From an uncultured Collinsella sp. (GTDB lineage Bacteria > Actinomycetota > Coriobacteriia > Coriobacteriales > Coriobacteriaceae): 5,580 nucleotides of DNA. The stretch spans positions 1 through 5,580 of the forward strand of contig URVF01000109.1 in the NCBI GenBank assembly GCA_900551185.1. Direction: 5' to 3'. Each line of letters starts with the position of its first letter. Within the stretch, counting starts at the first letter, position 1. Both the position numbers and the translations under genes were made by a program. Shown here in pieces: positions 1 to 5,532 of the stretch. The notes beneath the pieces were generated by a model. That model worked only from the letters and a program-made list of their open reading frames with translations. It was not told the origin of the DNA and did not search any database.

Positions 1-1903
1 TGAGCTGGGCGTTGCTTACGCGGGAGTTGGGGATAAAGCAGACCTTCATGACCTCGTTGACGCGCGGGTCATTGTTGATGACCTCGGCCACGGAGTTAAT
101 GAGGCGGATGGTCTCCTTGGCAAAGGTGTAGCTCGAGGCAGCCTTGCCGCTAAAGATGAAAGTCGTCGGCGTCACGTGGAGGTTGGGATCGGCGATGCGA
201 CGGTTGTAGATGTCCATCACCTTCATGATGTTCATGAGCTGGCGCTTGTAGGCATGGAAGCGCTTTACCTGAACATCGAAGACGGTGTTGGGGTCAATGA
301 CCAGACCGGTCTCGGCCTTAACGTAGGCGGCCAGGCGCTCCTTGTTGGCGCGCTTGGAGGCACCCACGACCTTCAGGAACTCGGTGTCGTTCTGGAACTC
401 CTTGAGTTTCTCCAGCTCAAAGGCGTCCTTGAGCCAGCCATCGCCAATGGCCTCGGTCACGAGCTTGGCGTAGGTTGGGTTGGACTCGGCAAAGAAGCGA
501 CGGTGCGAGATACCGTTGGTCTTGTTGTTGAACTTCTCGGGCGTTAAGGCATAGAAGTCCTTGAGCACGATGTTCTTGATGATGTCGGAGTTGATCTTTG
601 CCACGCCGTTGACGCTGTGGCTGCAGATCACGGACAGGTTGGCCATGCGAATCTCGCCGTCCCACAGAATGGCGGTCTGGCGCAGACGCTCCTGCCAGCC
701 CTCCTGTGTGGTGTCGAACGACTCGTGCCAACGACGGCTGATCTCGTCGATGATCTGATACACGCGGGGGAGGAGCTTGGAGAACGTGCCGATGGGCCAC
801 TTCTCCAGAGCCTCGGGCAGGATGGTGTGGCTGGTGTAGCTCACGACCTGCGTCACGATGTTCCAGGCGTCGTCCCACTCGAGCCTCTTCTCGTCGATGA
901 GGATGCGCATGAGTTCGGGGCCGCACATGGCGGGGTGGGTGTCGTTGGTGTGGATGGCCACAAACTGCGGCAGCAGCTCCCAGTTCTCGCCGTGCTCCTT
1001 CTCAAAGGTGTCGAGCAGGCTGTAGATGCCGGCCGAGACAAACAGGTACTCCTGCTTAAGGCGCAGCAGTCGGCCGTGCTCACCGGCGTCGTTGGGGTAG
1101 AGGATGGCGCTGATGGCCTCGGCCTCGGCGCGCTCAGCATCGGCCTGGGCGTAGTCGCCGCGGTTGAAAGCCTCAAGGTCAAAGTGCTCCTCGACCGGCT
1201 CGGCGGCCCAGACGCGCAGTTTGTTGACGGTCTCACCGGCATAGCCCACCACGGGGATGTCATAGGGGACGGCCAGGATGTCCTGCGTGTCCACGGTGCG
1301 GTAGAACGTGCGGCCGTTCTCCTCAAAGCCCTCAACGTGGCCACCAAACTTAATGGTCACGGCCTTGTCCTGACGACGGACCTCCCAGGGATAGCCGTGG
1401 GTGAGCCACTCGTCGGTGGCCTCGACCTGGCTGCCGTTGACGATCTCCTGCTTAAATAGGCCGTAGCGGTAGCGCATGCCGTTGCCGTAGCCGGCAATGC
1501 CCTCGGCTGCCATGGAATCCAGGAAGCACGCGGCCAGACGGCCCAGGCCACCGTTGCCCAGCGCCGGATCGGGCTCCTGGTTCTCGATGACGGACAGGTC
1601 AAAGCCCATGTCGTCGAGCGCCTCGGCGACCATGTCGCGCACGCCAAAGTTGAGCAGATAGTTGTCGAGCAGGCGACCGATCAAAAACTCGATCGAGAAG
1701 TAGTACACGCGCTTCTTGCCCTCGGCGGTGGCACGGGCGTCGCTCTTGGTGGCAACGGTGCGGGCCTTTTCGGCCACGAGCTTGGCCAGGGCGTTAAAGC
1801 GGTCGAGGTCGCTGGCGGCCTCGACGCTCTTGCCGCTGATGCTCATGACTGCATCGCGATAGAGCTCGGTAAACTCCTGCTTGTTGTCGAAGATCTTATT
1901 CAT
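1..1903 (-). CDS. glgP: Glycogen/alpha-glucan phosphorylase, C-terminus cut by window edge
   Basis: This gene encodes a GT35-family phosphorylase, a cytoplasmic PLP enzyme that releases glucose-1-phosphate from the non-reducing ends of alpha-1,4-glucan. I translated the minus strand from ATG at 1903-1901, which follows an AAAGGA Shine-Dalgarno, and found one open frame of 634 codons to the left edge. Visible family motifs in order are KKRVYYFSIEFLIGR near the N-terminus, ENQEPDPALGNGGLGRLAA (GNGGLGR at residues 116-122), AVPYDIPVVGY, HTNDTHPAMCGPELMR (from residue 318), NLSVICSHSVNGVA, KTNGISHRR, FDVQVKRFHAYKRQ and, at the edge, FIPNSRVSNAQL. The family is usually about 750-850 residues, so roughly 120-200 are missing. 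The missing part includes the SGTSNMK-type segment with the PLP lysine, so the cofactor site cannot be checked here. One difference from the usual signature is HAYKRQ instead of HEYKRQ. It lies 94 bases downstream of glgB on the same strand, probably in the same operon. The family assignment is secure; the glycogen versus maltodextrin preference is not. Confidence 0.96.
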   Translation of the reverse strand, partial: MNKIFDNKQEFTELYRDAVMSISGKSVEAASDLDRFNALAKLVAEKARTVATKSDARATAEGKKRVYYFSIEFLIGRLLDNYLLNFGVRDMVAEALDDMGFDLSVIENQEPDPALGNGGLGRLAACFLDSMAAEGIAGYGNGMRYRYGLFKQEIVNGSQVEATDEWLTHGYPWEVRRQDKAVTIKFGGHVEGFEENGRTFYRTVDTQDILAVPYDIPVVGYAGETVNKLRVWAAEPVEEHFDLEAFNRGDYAQADAERAEAEAISAILYPNDAGEHGRLLRLKQEYLFVSAGIYSLLDTFEKEHGENWELLPQFVAIHTNDTHPAMCGPELMRILIDEKRLEWDDAWNIVTQVVSYTSHTILPEALEKWPIGTFSKLLPRVYQIIDEISRRWHESFDTTQEGWQERLRQTAILWDGEIRMANLSVICSHSVNGVAKINSDIIKNIVLKDFYALTPEKFNNKTNGISHRRFFAESNPTYAKLVTEAIGDGWLKDAFELEKLKEFQNDTEFLKVVGASKRANKERLAAYVKAETGLVIDPNTVFDVQVKRFHAYKRQLMNIMKVMDIYNRRIADPNLHVTPTTFIFSGKAASSYTFAKETIRLINSVAEVINNDPRVNEVMKVCFIPNSRVSNAQL

Positions 1904-1997
1904 ACGTTCCTTTCCCCCGGGGATGTTTCTCCCGGAACGGTTATGACATGTATCCTACGCCCCCGCGGGGCGGGTAATTACAGCGGTAACACCTTTG
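1904..1997 (-). other. glgB-glgP intergenic gap, no clear terminator
   Basis: These 94 bases separate the glgB stop from the glgP start. Besides the glgP leader repeat they contain a GC-rich hairpin (CGCCCC at 1958-1963, GGGGCG at 1967-1972, 3-base loop). On the glgB strand this hairpin is not followed by a run of T, so it is not a convincing intrinsic terminator. It could weaken or stabilise a shared transcript. I see no good promoter here; TAGGAT on the minus strand is a possible -10 but has no matching -35. Co-transcription of glgB and glgP is therefore the simplest reading. Confidence 0.5.
1905..1939 (-). promoter_or_regulatory. glgP ribosome binding site within a possible leader hairpin
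   Basis: Reading the minus strand, AAAGGA (1913-1908) sits 4 bases before the glgP ATG. The GGAACG that includes the end of this Shine-Dalgarno (1910-1905) is an exact inverted copy of CGTTCC at 1939-1934. Inside it, GGG at 1933-1931 can pair with a run of C. The fold would bury the ribosome site. The inverted repeat is seen directly; a role in translational control is inference. Confidence 0.45.
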
Positions 1998-2183
1998 TTA
2001 CGCTTTCTTGGCATGGGCCTTAACGGCAGCTGCCTTGGCCTTGGGAGCAGCCTTTTTGGTGGCTGCCTTCTTGGCCGTGGCGGGCTTGGCCGAAGCCTTG
2101 GCTGCGGGCTGGGTAGCCTTCGCCTTGGCCGGAGCTTTCTTAGCAGCCGCACGCTTGAGCTTCACCGAGGACGTGCGCTTCTT
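1998..2183 (-). repeat. Low-complexity coding tract, histone-H1-like tail of GlgB
   Basis: This tract encodes the last 61 residues of GlgB plus the stop codon. I count 24 Ala, 19 Lys and 2 Arg, with no Asp or Glu. The units are irregular (AKKA, PAKAKA, TAKKAATKKAAPKAKA) and resemble H1/AlgP-like tails. The matching N-terminal stretch has KPATKKPATRKAAP. It is in frame with the enzyme and ends at an ordinary TAA, so it is a genuine extension and not a read-through. Its function is unknown; binding to polyanions or to the glycogen granule, or DNA association, are inferences. Confidence 0.85.
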
Positions 2184-4256
2184 GGGCGCGGCCTCGGGAG
2201 CCTCAACCACCGGCGGCTTATAACTGCTGGGACCGCGGCGCTTGAGCACCACGCCAGCCAGGCCGGGCATCTTGATCTCAATGGAGTCCATCTGCCCGTT
2301 CCAGGGATAGGGCTCGCTCGAGCAGGTGTAGGGCTCCTCGCCGGCATAGCCGCTGCCGCCAAACTCGGGACGGTCGGAGTCAAAGATGACCTCCCAGTCA
2401 CCCTCGCGCGGCACGCCCACACGGAAGCTCTCGTAGCTCGCCGGGTCAAAGTTGATCAGGATCACCAGGTCGTCGTCGATGTCCTCGCCCTGGCGCACAA
2501 AGCTCACGATAGACTGCTTGGAGTTGTCCGCGTCGATCCAGGTAAAGCCGTCGTCGGTGTATCCGCGCTCGTACAGGGCGGGCTCGGCGGTGTACAGGTG
2601 GTTGAGCGCCTTGATAAACGCCTGATGATGCTTGTGGGTCTCGTACTCCTCGGTCAGGAACCACTGGATGGACTCGTAGTAGCGCCACTCGATAAACTGG
2701 CCGATCTCGTTGCCCATAAAGTTGAGCTTGGCACCCGGGTGCGTCATTTGGTAGAAGGCCAGCGTGCGCAGGCCGGCAAACTGGCGCCACCAGTCGCCCG
2801 GCATGCGGCCGATCAGCGAGCACTTGCCGTGCACGACCTCGTCGTGGCTCAGCGGGCAAATAAAGTTCTCGGTAAAGGCGTACATAATAGAGAACGTCAG
2901 CAGCCCGTGGTTGCCGGGGCGCCACGGAAAATCGGTCTGCATGTAGTGCAGGGTGTCGTTCATCCAGCCCATGTCCCACTTGTAGTGGAAGCCCAGGCCG
3001 CCGTCCTGCGGCGGATAGGTCACGAGTGGCCACGCGGTGGACTCCTCGGCCATCATCATCACATCGGGGTAGTGCGCCTCTACAGCGCAGTTGACTTGAC
3101 GGATAAACGCGCTGGCGTCCAGGTCCTCCTCGGTACCGTACTTGTTGAACTTCTTTTGGCCGGGATCGTCGATGCCAAAGTTGAGGTACAGCATGCTGGA
3201 CACGCCGTCCATGCGGATGCCGTCCACGTGGAAGTTCTCGAGCCAGTACAGCACGTTGGAGACCAAGAAGGAGCGGACCTCGCCGCGGGCGAAGTCAAAC
3301 TTGTGCGTGCCCCAGTTGGGGTGAATCTCGTGCTCAAACAGCATGTGGCCGTTAAAGGTGGCAAGGCCGTGGGAGTCGGCGCAAAAACCGCCGGGCACCC
3401 AGTCCATGATCACGCCGATGCCTGCCTCGTGGCACGCATCGATAAAGTGCATGAGCTGCTGCGGGTTGCCGTAGCGCGACGTGGCGGCGTAATAGCCGGT
3501 CGTCTGGTAGCCCCAGGATCCATCGAAGGGATGCTCCATAAGCGGCATGACCTCAATGTGCGTATAGCCCATGTCGCGCACGTAGTCCACGAGCTCCACC
3601 GACAGGTCGTCGTAGGTGTAGAACTCGCCGCGCTGCGCGGGGAAGGGGTCCATGGGGCCGGGGTAGTTGCCGTACTCGTCGGGCTCGCCCTGCGGCGCAT
3701 CGCCGTGGCGCTTCCACGAGCCAATATGTACCTCGTAGATGTTAAGCGGCTGCGACATGTGGTTGTGGCTGGCGCGGCGCTTGAGCCACGCGGCGTCGTT
3801 CCACTTGTAGCCATCGAGGGTCCACAACACGCTGGCGGTACCCGGAGGACACTCGGCCTTAAAGGCATACGGATCGGCCTTGTAGAGTTTTTCGCCCTCG
3901 TTGGTCTCGATAAGGTACTTATAGAGCTGGCCCTGTTCGGCGCCAGGAATAAAGCCTTCCCAAATAGCGCTCGTATGCATGGGCACCAGCGGGTTGGCTT
4001 GTTCATCCCAGTTGTTAAATTCGCCAATGACGTGGACGCTCTTTACGTCGGGCGCCCAAACGCAAAAGCGCCAGCCGCGCGTACGGTTTTGCGTGTCGGG
4101 GTGAGCGCCCATCTTTTCCCAGCTGCGCTCCCACATTCCAATGCCAAACAGGTAGACATCGTCCTTGGAGAGCTCCGGTGCATGCGGGGCAGCTTTACGG
4201 GTAGCGGGCTTTTTTGTTGCTGGCTTTAGCTTTGTATCGCTCACGTTTGATCCCAT
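1998..4256 (-). CDS. glgB: 1,4-alpha-glucan branching enzyme with Lys/Ala-rich tails
   Basis: This GH13 enzyme cuts an alpha-1,4 chain and rejoins it as an alpha-1,6 branch during glycogen synthesis. Counting from the ATG at 4256 it has 752 residues. Domains in order: a basic N-terminal stretch (about 10-25); a CBM48-like module (about 59-130, WRFCVWAPDVKSVHVIGEFNNWD); IYEVHIGSW (173-181); the catalytic barrel (about 212-590); a C-terminal beta domain; and a Lys/Ala tail (692-752). GH13 residues present are D285 (DWVP), R348 and nucleophile D350 (GIRMDGV), acid/base E404 with E405 (MAEEST), and H471-D472 (LSHDEVVHG). The region I histidine is replaced by Gly290. A Pro/Gly-rich insertion occupies about 184-210. 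It has a single CBM48 and no extra N-terminal module like that of the E. coli enzyme. The start is uncertain: ATG at 4259 or 4256, GTG at 4244 (preceded by GGGA), or ATG at 4304 all lie in frame. The family call is firm; normal activity is likely but not assured given Gly290. Confidence 0.95.
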   Translation of the reverse strand: MGSNVSDTKLKPATKKPATRKAAPHAPELSKDDVYLFGIGMWERSWEKMGAHPDTQNRTRGWRFCVWAPDVKSVHVIGEFNNWDEQANPLVPMHTSAIWEGFIPGAEQGQLYKYLIETNEGEKLYKADPYAFKAECPPGTASVLWTLDGYKWNDAAWLKRRASHNHMSQPLNIYEVHIGSWKRHGDAPQGEPDEYGNYPGPMDPFPAQRGEFYTYDDLSVELVDYVRDMGYTHIEVMPLMEHPFDGSWGYQTTGYYAATSRYGNPQQLMHFIDACHEAGIGVIMDWVPGGFCADSHGLATFNGHMLFEHEIHPNWGTHKFDFARGEVRSFLVSNVLYWLENFHVDGIRMDGVSSMLYLNFGIDDPGQKKFNKYGTEEDLDASAFIRQVNCAVEAHYPDVMMMAEESTAWPLVTYPPQDGGLGFHYKWDMGWMNDTLHYMQTDFPWRPGNHGLLTFSIMYAFTENFICPLSHDEVVHGKCSLIGRMPGDWWRQFAGLRTLAFYQMTHPGAKLNFMGNEIGQFIEWRYYESIQWFLTEEYETHKHHQAFIKALNHLYTAEPALYERGYTDDGFTWIDADNSKQSIVSFVRQGEDIDDDLVILINFDPASYESFRVGVPREGDWEVIFDSDRPEFGGSGYAGEEPYTCSSEPYPWNGQMDSIEIKMPGLAGVVLKRRGPSSYKPPVVEAPEAAPKKRTSSVKLKRAAAKKAPAKAKATQPAAKASAKPATAKKAATKKAAPKAKAAAVKAHAKKA

Positions 4257-4344
4257 CATGACGCGGCAGCGTGTTGCCTTGGTGACTAGATGCGAAAGGT
4301 CCAAGGCTGCACGAATCGAAGGGACGGCGATAGTTCTATGATTC

Positions 4345-4370
4345 GTTCCACCTCGCGTGCTCGGTGGAAC
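4345..4370 (-). repeat. Hairpin in the glgB upstream region
   Basis: GTTCCACC (4345-4352) and GGTGGAAC (4363-4370) are perfect inverted copies around a 10-base spacer. On the minus strand this would lie in the glgB leader if transcription begins near 4449. No run of T follows on that strand and only three T follow on the plus strand, so it is not a standard terminator. It may be an operator or an RNA structure. Confidence 0.5.
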
Positions 4371-4456
4371 TTTCGGCAGAAACTACGATAACACCTGTGC
4401 GTTAGTTTTATGGACGAAAGCGGATTTGCGGGGGCGTTTAATCGGTAAGCGACATG

Positions 4457-4486
4457 TTTATACCACTGGCAGAATTGCTGTGGTAA
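4457..4486 (-). promoter_or_regulatory. Probable glgB promoter, extended -10
   Basis: On the minus strand TGGTATAAAC gives an extended -10 (TG, one base, then TATAAA at 4462-4457; five of six match TATAAT). With an 18-base spacer the -35 would be TTACCA at 4486-4481, four of six matching TTGACA. This -35 lies inside one arm of the TGGTAAAAC inverted repeat. The predicted leader is about 190 bases and includes the 4345-4370 hairpin. It is a motif call only. Confidence 0.5.
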
Positions 4487-4491
4487 AACTC

Positions 4492-4522
4492 TTGACAGTT
4501 TTACCAATTAGGGTTTCAAAAT
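4492..4522 (+). promoter_or_regulatory. Probable promoter of the HAD gene, exact TTGACA
   Basis: TTGACA at 4492-4497 is a perfect -35. The -10 is poor: TTCAAA (4515-4520) at 17 bases spacing, or CAAAAT (4517-4522, four of six) at 19 bases. The -35 occupies most of the 8-base spacer of an inverted repeat, so a bound repressor would block it. A strong -35 with a weak -10 fits a regulated promoter. Confidence 0.5.
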
Positions 4523-4578
4523 TGTTAGCCTGACGTTTGGTAAAACGTTTTTAGCAGGTTGTTTACCATTTGACATCG

Positions 4579-4583
4579 AAAGG
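4579..4583 (+). promoter_or_regulatory. Ribosome binding site setting the HAD start
   Basis: AAAGG lies 7 bases before ATG at 4591. This favours that ATG over the in-frame TTG at 4570, which has no comparable site and would add seven residues. Confidence 0.7.
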
Positions 4584-4590
4584 TTCGTTT

Positions 4591-5280
4591 ATGTCCCAGA
4601 CCGCCGCTTCCAAAGTCGCTTTTATTTTCGATTGCGACGGCACACTGGTTAATAGCACCCCCGTATGGGCCTATGCCCAGCCCGAGTTATTGCACCGCCA
4701 CGGGATTGACGTGACCGTGGATGACTTTGCCCAATTTGAGCACCTGTCGCTGGAGGACGAGTGCCAGGCCTACCACGACACGTGGGGCATTGGCGAGAAT
4801 GGCGAGGAGCTGTATCGCGAGCTGGGCGAGATTTTGATTGATGGGTATTCTAAGGTGCCGCCGCGCGAGGGGCTCCTGTCATTTTTGGAGCAGGCGAAGG
4901 CGGCGGGCATTGCCATGTGCGTGGCCACGTCCACGCCGGCCGAGCTGGTGCAGTCTGCGCTCGCTGGTGCCGGGCTCGACGCTTACATGGAGTTTGTTAC
5001 CACGACGGGCGAGGCGGGACGCTCCAAGCAGTTCCCCGATGTGTACGAGCTGGCGCTACGTCGCCTTGAGGAGCGTCACGGGTGCGAGTTTGAGCGCGCT
5101 TGGGTGTTTGAGGACGCGGTCTTTGGCCTTAAGAGCTCTGGCACCGCCGGCTTTAAGCGTGTGGGTATTTATGACCCGCACGGCCGCATGAAGCGCGACG
5201 ACGTGCGCGCCAACTGCGATATCTTTATCGACAGCTACGAGGAGCTGGATCTGACCCGCATGCTTGCATTTGAGGGATAG
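4591..5280 (+). CDS. HAD-superfamily hydrolase, phosphatase-like
   Basis: This gene encodes a 229-residue cytoplasmic HAD-family enzyme of the beta-phosphoglucomutase/phosphatase type with a helical cap (about residues 22-90). All four HAD motifs are visible. Motif I is FDCDGTLVNS, with nucleophile D14 and D16. Motif II is VATSTP, with T113. Motif III is GRSKQFPD, with K146. Motif IV is VFEDAVFG, with E174 and D175. The segment FPDVYELALRRL fits the usual start of the helix after motif III. By position, the catalytic His of beta-phosphoglucomutase (H20 in the Lactococcus enzyme) corresponds to Trp26, and the motif reads DGT, so a phosphatase is more likely than a mutase. The substrate cannot be read from the sequence. 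The gene is divergent from glgB and 9 bases upstream of a thiamine pyrophosphokinase-like gene, probably its operon partner. A sugar phosphate or a thiamine-pathway phosphate are both open possibilities. Confidence 0.92.
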   Translation: MSQTAASKVAFIFDCDGTLVNSTPVWAYAQPELLHRHGIDVTVDDFAQFEHLSLEDECQAYHDTWGIGENGEELYRELGEILIDGYSKVPPREGLLSFLEQAKAAGIAMCVATSTPAELVQSALAGAGLDAYMEFVTTTGEAGRSKQFPDVYELALRRLEERHGCEFERAWVFEDAVFGLKSSGTAGFKRVGIYDPHGRMKRDDVRANCDIFIDSYEELDLTRMLAFEG

Positions 5281-5289
5281 GCGAGGGCT

Positions 5290-5532
5290 GTGGCTTGCAA
5301 GGTGTTAGTGGTCTGCGGCTCGCCCGTGGTGGCGAGCGCGGATCTGTTGCGTAGGCTAGCGGGGGAGTGCGACCACGTTGTCGCCGTGGACCGCGGACTC
5401 GACGCACTGCTGGGCGCAGGGCTGGGCTGTGACGTATATGTGGGAGATGCCGACACGGTGAGCGACGCGGGTCGCGCGTTGGTCGATGCCGCCATCGACT
5501 TTGAAGTTGAGCGCCACGACCCGTACAAGGAC
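5290..5532 (+). CDS. Thiamine pyrophosphokinase-like protein, 3' part lost to adapter
   Basis: Only the first 81 residues are genomic. They match the N-terminal catalytic domain of thiamine pyrophosphokinase, which transfers pyrophosphate from ATP to thiamine to make thiamine diphosphate. Visible are a beta strand with a Gly turn (KVLVVCGSP), VVAVDRGLDALL (D34, G36), the metal-binding CDVYVGDADTVSD (family form PDxxxGDFDS; G52, D53, D55) and a final PYKD that fits the family's KDxTD. The full protein is usually about 210-230 residues, so about two thirds is missing. After D81 the frame runs into adapter and reads LSLIHI then stop, which is not biological. The GTG at 5290 is the likely start because the in-frame TAG of the HAD gene at 5278 excludes anything earlier. 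GAGGG (5283-5287) is close to it, suggesting translational coupling. The family call rests on the motifs and is fairly firm. Confidence 0.78.

Larger units (their letters stand above)
4456..4568. promoter_or_regulatory. Operator-like array of TGGTAAAAC half-sites
   Basis: TGGTAAAAC occurs exactly at 4481-4489 (+), 4498-4506 (-) and 4538-4546 (+). Near copies are TGGTATAAAC at 4465-4456 (-) and TGGTAAAC at 4568-4561 (-). The first two exact copies form a perfect 9-bp inverted repeat with an 8-base spacer. The third exact copy abuts GTTTTTAGCA, giving a CG-centred near-palindrome (AAAACGTTTT, 4542-4551) of the kind LacI-family regulators bind. The sites cover the -35 of both divergent promoters and the leader of the HAD gene. 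The repeats are seen directly; the regulator is unknown and not encoded in the window. Confidence 0.6.
4260..4590. promoter_or_regulatory. Divergent intergenic regulatory region (glgB / HAD gene)
   Basis: This gap of about 330 bases is more AT-rich than its flanks and separates glgB (leftward) from the HAD gene (rightward). Its glgB-proximal part (4260-4440) holds an 8-bp-stem hairpin and no gene I can support. Its right part (4456-4568) holds overlapping divergent promoter elements and at least five copies of a TGGTAAAAC-type half-site. I saw no TPP riboswitch core, tRNA or small ORF with a credible ribosome site. Confidence 0.7.

Noticed and set aside
617..1459. A 280-codon plus-strand frame antisense to glgP
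   Set aside because: Same cause: a shadow of GC-rich coding sequence on the opposite strand, with no family features.
1958..1972. GC-rich hairpin after glgB as an intrinsic terminator
   Set aside because: The stem is only 6 bp with a 3-base loop, and no T-run follows on the glgB strand.
1995..4229. A 744-codon open frame on the plus strand, antisense to glgB
   Set aside because: It lies wholly opposite a clear glgB, its translation is rich in Leu, Val, Gly and His with no recognisable motif, and it follows from GC-biased codons on the other strand leaving few stops. It has no credible ribosome site.
4286..4507. A 73-codon minus-strand frame in the intergenic gap
   Set aside because: It overlaps the glgB upstream hairpin and the promoter elements, has no convincing ribosome site, and its sequence shows no domain or recognisable pattern.
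4305..4590. A TPP riboswitch upstream of the HAD/thiamine pyrophosphokinase pair
   Set aside because: I looked for the conserved CTGAGA and ACCTGA-type core elements and did not find them in order. The gap is better explained by promoter and operator motifs.
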